Below, piece by piece: positions 16,601 to 20,888 of a DNA stretch of 20,888 nucleotides. The notes under the pieces are model-generated. The model saw only the letters and a program-made list of their open reading frames with translations, was not told the DNA's origin and searched no databases. The stretch lies in contig CAYGZQ010000010.1 in assembly GCA_964354375.1 (NCBI GenBank), positions 1-20,888 on the forward strand, read 5' to 3'. A program made the position numbers and the translations under genes. Numbering within the stretch: position 1 is the first letter of the stretch; every line of letters begins with the position of its first letter. The stretch comes from CAYGZQ01 sp964354375 [NCBI: uncultured Planctomycetota bacterium] (lineage in GTDB: Bacteria > JAJVIF01 > JAPKYR01).

Positions 16601-18478
16601 GACGTTCCCGTAACCACGATTATGGTCATGGATCGGGCGGGTGGATTCCCTCTTTCGGTTCAGGCCGAATGGGATTTCGGAGGCACGGGCGGGGGTACAT
16701 ACATCGAGCTCGATCTGTTGAATTTCCCGGCGGAGATCGGGGTGTACATGCACGAGCCGATGTTCCCCAATTTCTCACCCGACGGCCGTTCGCTTGTGTT
16801 CATGGATGTTCCCGTCAGGTTCACCGTGGACACGGCGACGGACACGATAACCGACATGCAGATAGAGGCCTCCGACATCTACCGGGTCAATCTTGGGACG
16901 GACTGGTCTGACTGGTATCGTCCGTGGGGCGGAATGGTATCGATTCCGGCCTCGCCTCCCGTGGGAGTCTACGAGATCTTCCCTGACTGGGGTATGGGGG
17001 GCATGAGGGTTGCGCAGCAGAACGACAATCAGATCGGGACATTCCCGGGAACCACCCTGCCTCTGATCAACTCGCCGTCTACCGACAGCCCGTTCGACGA
17101 GGCGGAGCGGCAGACGATCGCCCAGGAGATCGGGGATGCGTCGCTTGCACTGAGGAAGTCGATCGGAATGGGCGCGGACGATCAGAACTGGCGTCTCAGG
17201 GACCTTCCAGTCATGCCGGAGCATGTCGTCGATGTCCTCGAAGGCCTGGCCGACATCGTCTGTTTCACCGATCCATATGTGATGTACGACACGCAGATTC
17301 CGGTGGTTGTACCGATGCCGGGACAGACGGTGAACGCCCCTCCGCTGCAGGCATATCCCGGACGGGTAAACATCAACACGGCCACCAGGCCGGTTCTGAG
17401 ATCGCTGTTCCTGCTCATGTTCCAGGGTCCGCTGAATGACCCGGATGACGACAGCGACCCGAACTGCCCTGCGCCCCGCATCGCGGACACATCCGGTTAT
17501 CAATACCTTAACCTGATGAATCCCGACATGGACGGCGGTTCGGCCGACGATGAATCAAGGTTCAAGGCGATGATGGTCGCTGACCGCTATGCTCACCAGG
17601 TGTGCGAGTACAGGAAATGGATCTATAACAACGAGGGCAACCTCGGAATCACCGACGAAACCGTTCCCAGCAACCTGCCGCTGTACGAGGCCCAGTTCGC
17701 AAGCAGTGACCCCCCGGTGAGCCACTACGGGAACTATCGAGCGAACCCCTTCTATCCTCTCGGCGACACGAACGGGGATACGATAGCGCCGGAGCTGAGG
17801 AGCGTGAGCCCGGACCCGCCGTTCAAGTCGGTCGCAGGGCTGTTCAGCGTGATGCTTTACGATAACGAGGCGTTCTCCGAGGACTGGACGTATGAGGGGA
17901 TAGGTGGGGACGGCGGTCCGGACGATAACGACCTTCCGAATCCGCTCGACGTGGACGGCAATGTCACGACCAATACTCTGGATGCGCTCGAGGTATGGGG
18001 ACCGATATACAATGCGTCGGATGAGCGCTGGTGCACTCACCCGGACAGTCCGCTGGCCGGGGGGACGATGTACGGGTTCCAGGCAACGGTCAATAATGAT
18101 CCGAGCGACCCCGCCTACAATGAGTTCCACGAGCATCAGTTCTTCAGGCTGTTCTCGGCGGACGATTTCCGGCGCATCTCCTCATGGATCACGGTCCGGA
18201 CGTACGACTACCGGATCGAGAGCAGGGGGGTCGTGAGGGTTGCGTCCGGCGCGCAGCGTACGGATATCACCCGCGACAGGATCTGGATCGTGACCACGAA
18301 CACGGACGCGAACTACGGTTCGCGCCTGAATGATGACACTGTCTTCGATGTGGATAAGCCTCTGGATTCGAGTTTCCTGGCCCAGAATCGAGGAACAAAG
18401 CCTTACTACGTGTTGTACTTTGAGGAAACTCCCCAGTCGGGTCTCGCGCTGACAAGAGACACCTTCGTGCCGGAATGA
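13604..18478 (+). CDS. Giant PilX/GspK-like prepilin with an internal beta-propeller, about 1,624 aa
   Basis: The N terminus is prepilin-like: basic leader KARRGERG, predicted cut before Met19, then MVLIAVLLFIAMILPVTLLIL. Position +5 is Ala, not Glu, as is usual for GspK. GspK-like elements follow: SDESGRFPINRLLN (383-396), a helical domain to about 475, FTNPKEI...RVTVYS ending near 595, and later GRVNINTATRPVLRSLF (1253-1269). The C terminus has the RIESRGVV strand typical of the fold's end. Between them, about 745-1145, six repeats begin P-x-[FWIY]-[SN] at residues 795, 832, 901, 958, 1054 and 1126; FPNFSPDGRSLVF is the clearest. This is the TolB/PD40 propeller pattern. Asp-rich loops occur at 497, 665 and 1388. 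Usual GspK is about 300 residues. The start is ATG 13604 with GGTGA five bases upstream; an in-frame GTG at 13595 would add three residues. The subfamily call is good, and the propeller call is likely. Confidence 0.85.
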   Translation: MIAKPTHKFRKARRGERGMVLIAVLLFIAMILPVTLLILDTVRIESLLPVNEAYTRTAGDEADKGFHEAVAAIMANQSGVLVDPSKDLAVPAGGPYFVGRESNIRSGKHRYDYLAEMWARHPDNDTIFLAERSIENWNGSDPDEHSVPVRWQLMNVPFGMDDFCEYYPDPGDHPRFLLPFEYVGRTVPLTTAERNAPAFYIDPSDMSMLSGDHEGDSPAGFASDVLTEYWRLPPTDPNYYLNMGNLTSRLQFVPRPASYFRNTSGGPSNLNLANAELPGMETDIDPGFARENNDDIDGLVYDSLYDYNDLTTQYPLNLMVQQACTDSLWANRFFGSTGGSSNLTAAFVTTNKEYKPAPGSLTRYQLGATEEDAVPGWHEAIVSDESGRFPINRLLNIIFASDNLDYHSINDDDDEPFARRDQFDLNIDELINNDRHPNHGGYLMARDILISLLMSDEDMARLAANWDDNVYQAYANKATWIIRQMLTRRLQLDESSDFNRNGDYSDDESHGERFQYPDLLGFNNDSDTLEIAPPGLDLLDGSGRLGDGQDLWDGTWRVFTNPKEIMTNFTGQVGNPLTPTDFDILNQRVTVYSMDTEHTADPQHPSLNLGPVTGMDVRHNIQHMWPQDDPNTPLQDESALWKYLQPIIGTARLQSIVNWREGLVDLNGDGDLDDEYIEQPVSGARYDPGAGAYTTADDWPVSTLTYRERNNVNFQDPNVKDPTHPERYAPQYIDPDMLNISCLGDLVTIPMSAAEGLIAYSEAANSGDVPELVIKTENGANPAAGPVSLTTRSVYPDFSNAGAEIAYDNETNVYRNDVSLANESLVEGTRLHPSWGPGDALMCYYNGDEIRLHDMGTGADSLVLSGADMPPDIDDTQADTGEFWTNFPGNAIGDADFEMGSPDINPNGSYSEIAFTQVATAGEEFLDPDVAYNIASINTNSDAIDILTDNDVGTFDYAPDYSSNGDLIAFTRTSYNTFNIGGDPTNFLTLVLEALGADVDVPVTTIMVMDRAGGFPLSVQAEWDFGGTGGGTYIELDLLNFPAEIGVYMHEPMFPNFSPDGRSLVFMDVPVRFTVDTATDTITDMQIEASDIYRVNLGTDWSDWYRPWGGMVSIPASPPVGVYEIFPDWGMGGMRVAQQNDNQIGTFPGTTLPLINSPSTDSPFDEAERQTIAQEIGDASLALRKSIGMGADDQNWRLRDLPVMPEHVVDVLEGLADIVCFTDPYVMYDTQIPVVVPMPGQTVNAPPLQAYPGRVNINTATRPVLRSLFLLMFQGPLNDPDDDSDPNCPAPRIADTSGYQYLNLMNPDMDGGSADDESRFKAMMVADRYAHQVCEYRKWIYNNEGNLGITDETVPSNLPLYEAQFASSDPPVSHYGNYRANPFYPLGDTNGDTIAPELRSVSPDPPFKSVAGLFSVMLYDNEAFSEDWTYEGIGGDGGPDDNDLPNPLDVDGNVTTNTLDALEVWGPIYNASDERWCTHPDSPLAGGTMYGFQATVNNDPSDPAYNEFHEHQFFRLFSADDFRRISSWITVRTYDYRIESRGVVRVASGAQRTDITRDRIWIVTTNTDANYGSRLNDDTVFDVDKPLDSSFLAQNRGTKPYYVLYFEETPQSGLALTRDTFVPE

Positions 18479-18512
18479 TGAGTCCGGCTTTACAGCGGAC
18501 TGGAAATACATC

Positions 18513-18537
18513 GGGGCGCTCAGGCGCCCCTTTTTTT
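18513..18537 (+). terminator. Intrinsic terminator after the prepilin cluster
   Basis: GGGGCGC (18513-18519) pairs with GCGCCCC (18524-18530) around TCAG, followed by seven T. It is the strongest terminator in the window and ends the five-gene prepilin unit. Confidence 0.95.
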
Positions 18538-18764
18538 GCGGGTTTTCGGGTTTCCGAAGGCGGGGACGGGTGTAAGTCGAGGATCGACTGAGTCGATTAT
18601 GTCGCATGAGGGAGAGCGGCCCGGAGGAGCTTTGAGGGGAACGATAGGGTGGGGTTGAACCCGTCGTCTGGTTGATGAGTCATAACTATTCGACCCGTCG
18701 CGGGGAGCGATCCCGACGTCACGGGTCCGCTCTCTATATTTCCTAATATAGCCGGTTGGCTGCC
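18538..18764 (+). other. Gene-free, dyad-rich stretch upstream of the secretin promoter
   Basis: No credible gene was seen. Three inverted repeats stand out. ATCGACTGAGTCGAT (18583-18597) is a perfect dyad with a one-base centre. GACCCGT (18692-18698) and ACGGGTC (18721-18727) enclose a second stem, CGGG/CCCG, making a long imperfect hairpin. CTATATT (18734-18740) and AATATAG (18745-18751) sit just 13 bases upstream of the -35. These could be regulator sites or an UP-like element. No regulator family was recognised. Confidence 0.4.
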
Positions 18765-18793
18765 TTGACAATCAGGTGAGTCGCTACTATCAT
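18765..18793 (+). promoter_or_regulatory. Sigma-70-type promoter for the secretin gene
   Basis: A perfect TTGACA (18765-18770), a 17-base spacer and TATCAT (18788-18793, 5 of 6) make the best promoter match in the window. The expected start near 18800 gives a leader of about 86 bases ending in a strong ribosome site. Confidence 0.75.
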
Positions 18794-18803
18794 GGGGCCT
18801 TTG

Positions 18804-18828
18804 TTATCAGATTTATTCTTACTGATAA
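18804..18828 (+). promoter_or_regulatory. Stem-loop or operator at the 5' end of the secretin transcript
   Basis: TTATCAG (18804-18810) and CTGATAA (18822-18828) are perfect inverted arms around an 11-base AT-rich loop, located about +5 to +29. This could be a DNA operator just after the start site or a protective 5' stem-loop in the mRNA; the sequence cannot decide between them. Confidence 0.45.
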
Positions 18829-18885
18829 ACTATAAGACGTGAGATTCATTGAACCATCATCCGTGTTTTCCAGGAGGAAATCTCT

Positions 18886-20888
18886 GTGATCACTGGAAGC
18901 AGCTTTGCGGCTAGGCTTCTCAGCGTGGCCTTGGCATTTTCAGTCCTGCTGGTCGTTGGAATCGCGATGCCGTCCAATGCCGACGCAGGATGCCGGCTTG
19001 TCAACGTGACTGTTTCGGCCGGCACGACTGGTGAGGCGGTGGTGCTTGAAGTGGAAGGCACACCCGAGTACCAGGTTGTTCCTTTGGAGAACAACAGCGG
19101 TCTGGCAATCGTGCTCGCGGACTGCGAGCTTGGGGACGGGTTCCAGCTGCCTACCCTGGCGCCCGGCTCGGCAATTAGCCAGATCGAGTACCGGCTGACC
19201 CTGCTGGCGGGGACCCAGAGTGTTGAGCTGACGATTCACATGGCTCCGGAGACTTACCAAGGATATGTCGTTGACACGTCCACTCCGGGCATGTTGAAAG
19301 TCAACCTGACACCTGAGGTCGCTTCCGAGGCTCCCCAGGCTACATCGGCCCAGGGGACGGCAGAGGTCGAAGAGGTGGAGGTCAAGTGGTATGGGCCCCG
19401 GGAGGGTGACCCCGACGCCATTTGCCGGGTGGACAGCATCGATGTTGTTAAGACCGGTGACGGCGAAAGCATCGTTATAACGCTGGACAAGCCTGCTGAG
19501 CCCAGGATTCGCAAGTTCTCCTATCCCAACAGGCTCGTTTTCGAGCTTGACGGGGGCTACCTGGCGGGGGATGTCGACGAGTACCTATATACGAGCAAGG
19601 ACGGTCTGGTGACGAAGGTTGACATTCTTTTCTCCCCTCAGCATCTGGCCGGCGTTTTGCAGGTGATAGTCTCTTGTCCGAGCCTCGGTGCATTTGAGAC
19701 CGCGACGGAGGGCAGTGTGTACACACTGATTCTCCATCCGGAGTCGGTGGAGGCGACGGAGCCTATAGCTCCCGAAACACCCGCCGCTCCGACCCCGACC
19801 GTCGATACCGGTGCCGTTGCCCCTGCGGCCGAGGTCGTAGAGCCGACTGAGCCGGAAGCGACTCAGCCGGAAGAGCCTGTCCAGGCTGCGTCCGAGGAGG
19901 AGACCTCGGGTTCGCAGGAAGCTCAGGCCGAGGAGGAGCCCGCTCCTGAGGAGGCATCCGCGGAACAGCCCGCAGAGGCGGAGACGGCGGAGGAGACGGA
20001 GGCGACACCGACCGAGGAGCCTGCCCCTCCGGCCAAGGGTTTCTACGAATACCCGGATGTCCCGATTGCTGGAGAGATCGCCGAGGAGGGGGCATATAAG
20101 TTGCCGACCGCAGGCGCATCGCTCAACCCGAACCATGTATCCGACGCGATTGTGAGCCTTAATGTCACTATGGCGCGGTTTACCGATGTAATGATGATTC
20201 TGGCCGAGCAGGCCGGCGTCAATTTCGTGCTTGACGCCTACTGGAACATATCGCCTACCGGATTTGTCCGCGAAGGCTTCCGGCCTCCGGGAGGTCCTGG
20301 CGGCGGCGGCGGCGGCGGTGGCTTTGGCGGCGGCGGTGGGTTCAACCCGCGGGACCAGAGCGGCGGCGGCTCCGTGACGATGCACCTGAGCGAAGTCCCG
20401 TTCGACGTTGCCTTCGGCATGCTGATGCAGGCCAACAACCTGAAGTACAAGGTGTTCCGATACACTGAAGACACCGATCCGATCCTGTTTATCTCGAGTC
20501 GCGAGCGAATCGAGCAGGAGCTGGGTCTGGGCTCTATACAGATATACCATCTGCACTACATCGATCCCCAGGCTGCTCTTAATTACCTGATCACCATGGA
20601 CCTGCTGCCGACTACTTCCGGCTACGGAATGTGGACATACGGCGGCGGGAGCACCGGCGGCGGTGGGGGCGGCGGGTTCGGCGGCAGCGGTGGCGGTGGC
20701 GGCGGGCGCGGATACGGCGCCCAGCAGCCGGGCATGTTCGGGACGCCTGTGGGCGGAGTGAACATGGGCCTGCAGCCGTACGGCTATGGTGCGATTCCCT
20801 CGCCTGAGCCCCAGCAGGGCTTCGGCGGCGGCAGCTCCGGCGGCGGCACCGGCGGTGGCGGTGGTGGTGGCCGTGGCGGTGGCGGCGG
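18886..20888 (+). CDS. pilQ: PilQ-type secretin, N-terminal 667 codons (runs off window end)
   Basis: Outer-membrane secretin for pilus exit; only the periplasmic part is present. GTG 18886 follows AGGAGGAAA (18872-18880), and an open frame continues to the edge. A signal peptide with hydrophobic core LLSVALAFSVLLVVGIA ends at NADA (residues 31-34). A first AMIN-like beta domain lies at about 36-145, and a better AMIN domain at about 180-285 (CRVDSIDVVKTGDGESIVI). AMIN domains anchor PilQ to peptidoglycan. Next comes a Pro/Glu/Ala-rich acidic linker at about 286-384. The secretin N0/STN domain starts near 425 (LNVTMARFTDVMMILAEQAG) and resumes at SVTMHLSEVPFDVAF (495-509) after a glycine-rich insertion. 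The next N-domain begins at SIQIYHLHYIDPQAAL (550-565) and is again interrupted by glycine tracts. The C-terminal gate domain lies beyond the window. It stands alone behind its own promoter, with no pilMNOP genes directly upstream. Confidence 0.9.
   Translation, partial: MITGSSFAARLLSVALAFSVLLVVGIAMPSNADAGCRLVNVTVSAGTTGEAVVLEVEGTPEYQVVPLENNSGLAIVLADCELGDGFQLPTLAPGSAISQIEYRLTLLAGTQSVELTIHMAPETYQGYVVDTSTPGMLKVNLTPEVASEAPQATSAQGTAEVEEVEVKWYGPREGDPDAICRVDSIDVVKTGDGESIVITLDKPAEPRIRKFSYPNRLVFELDGGYLAGDVDEYLYTSKDGLVTKVDILFSPQHLAGVLQVIVSCPSLGAFETATEGSVYTLILHPESVEATEPIAPETPAAPTPTVDTGAVAPAAEVVEPTEPEATQPEEPVQAASEEETSGSQEAQAEEEPAPEEASAEQPAEAETAEETEATPTEEPAPPAKGFYEYPDVPIAGEIAEEGAYKLPTAGASLNPNHVSDAIVSLNVTMARFTDVMMILAEQAGVNFVLDAYWNISPTGFVREGFRPPGGPGGGGGGGGFGGGGGFNPRDQSGGGSVTMHLSEVPFDVAFGMLMQANNLKYKVFRYTEDTDPILFISSRERIEQELGLGSIQIYHLHYIDPQAALNYLITMDLLPTTSGYGMWTYGGGSTGGGGGGGFGGSGGGGGGRGYGAQQPGMFGTPVGGVNMGLQPYGYGAIPSPEPQQGFGGGSSGGGTGGGGGGGRGGGG
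19741..20035 (+). repeat. Acidic Pro/Glu/Ala-rich linker coding region in the secretin gene
   Basis: Codons for Glu, Pro, Ala and Thr dominate (residues about 286-384, with short motifs such as EPTEPEATQPEEP). The protein segment should be a long disordered periplasmic linker between the AMIN and N0 domains. It is degenerate at DNA level and not a tandem repeat with a fixed unit. Confidence 0.6.
20287..20343 (+). repeat. Glycine-codon tract 1 in the secretin N0 domain
   Basis: A run of mostly GGC codons encodes PGGPGGGGGGGGFGGGGG. It lies within a loop of the N0/STN fold, between VLDAYWN and SVTMHL, where homologues have a short turn. It is in frame, so it is an expressed loop. Confidence 0.7.
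20641..20712 (+). repeat. Glycine-codon tract 2 in the secretin
   Basis: GGC/GGT-rich codons encode a Gly/Ser tract interrupted by Phe, Arg and Tyr. It follows the start of the second N-domain (LNYLITMDLLP). The tract is in frame with the rest of the gene. Confidence 0.7.
20824..20888 (+). repeat. Glycine-codon tract 3 in the secretin, cut by the window edge
   Basis: A third Gly/Ser-rich tract (GGGSSGGGTGGGG and onward) is still open at the last base. Its full length is unknown. The GC-rich simple repeat could also be a difficult spot for sequencing or assembly. Confidence 0.7.

Noticed and set aside
19585-20556. 323-codon minus-strand frame opposite the secretin
   Set aside because: It has a Leu/Arg-rich composition that is the complement of Gly and Glu codons. 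The plus strand has the signal peptide, AMIN and N0 motifs.
20287-20888. Glycine-codon tracts as a CRISPR-like or intergenic repeat array
   Set aside because: The tracts are in frame inside the secretin, irregular in unit length and flanked by recognisable N-domain motifs.

Overview
The window is a type IV pilus / type II secretion-like locus from a bacterium of roughly 60% GC (estimated by eye). A secretin with a signal peptide, a lipoprotein and prepilins indicate a diderm (Gram-negative type) cell. I cannot name the phylum. The combination of very large, Asp-rich prepilins and an unfamiliar lipoprotein suggests a lineage far from the model organisms, which is an inference. All convincing genes are on the + strand. 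No rRNA, tRNA, CRISPR array, insertion sequence or phage gene was seen.

Layout. (i) 3-1568: the 3' end of an unrecognised gene, then a secreted lipoprotein of unknown function, closed by a hairpin terminator. (ii) 1685-5772: a PilT-type ATPase, a PilC-type inner-membrane platform protein and a second PilT-type ATPase. Each has its own plausible promoter, and terminators follow the second and third genes. (iii) 5877-7714: a class I SAM-dependent methyltransferase 35 bases upstream of a complete prepilin peptidase (PilD). (iv) 7992-18478: five prepilin-like genes in the order FimT/GspH-like, PilV/GspI-like, PilA/GspG-like, PilW/GspJ-like, PilX/GspK-like, ending in a strong terminator. All five are two to several times longer than usual; the last is about 1,624 residues. 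(v) 18479-18885: a gene-free, dyad-rich regulatory stretch with a near-consensus sigma-70-type promoter. (vi) 18886-20888: the first 667 codons of a PilQ-type secretin, running off the end of the window.

How the parts fit. PilD should cleave the five prepilins. PilC is the membrane platform from which the pilus is assembled. The two PilT-like ATPases would power retraction (no PilB extension ATPase is encoded here). PilQ would be the outer-membrane gate. The H-I-J-K set is the group known to build the tip complex of pseudopili, and the G-like protein is the best candidate for a fibre subunit.

The most unusual item is the PilX/GspK-like protein. A TolB/PD40-like beta-propeller lies inside it, at about residues 745-1145, between two regions with GspK-like motifs. 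Model pili get a tip propeller from a separate protein, PilY1, so this may be a tip adhesin or sensor fused into the tip pilin. Other oddities are EF-hand-like Asp-rich loops in three prepilins, glycine-rich insertions in the secretin N-domains, and different inverted repeats at or near the start region of each of four promoters.
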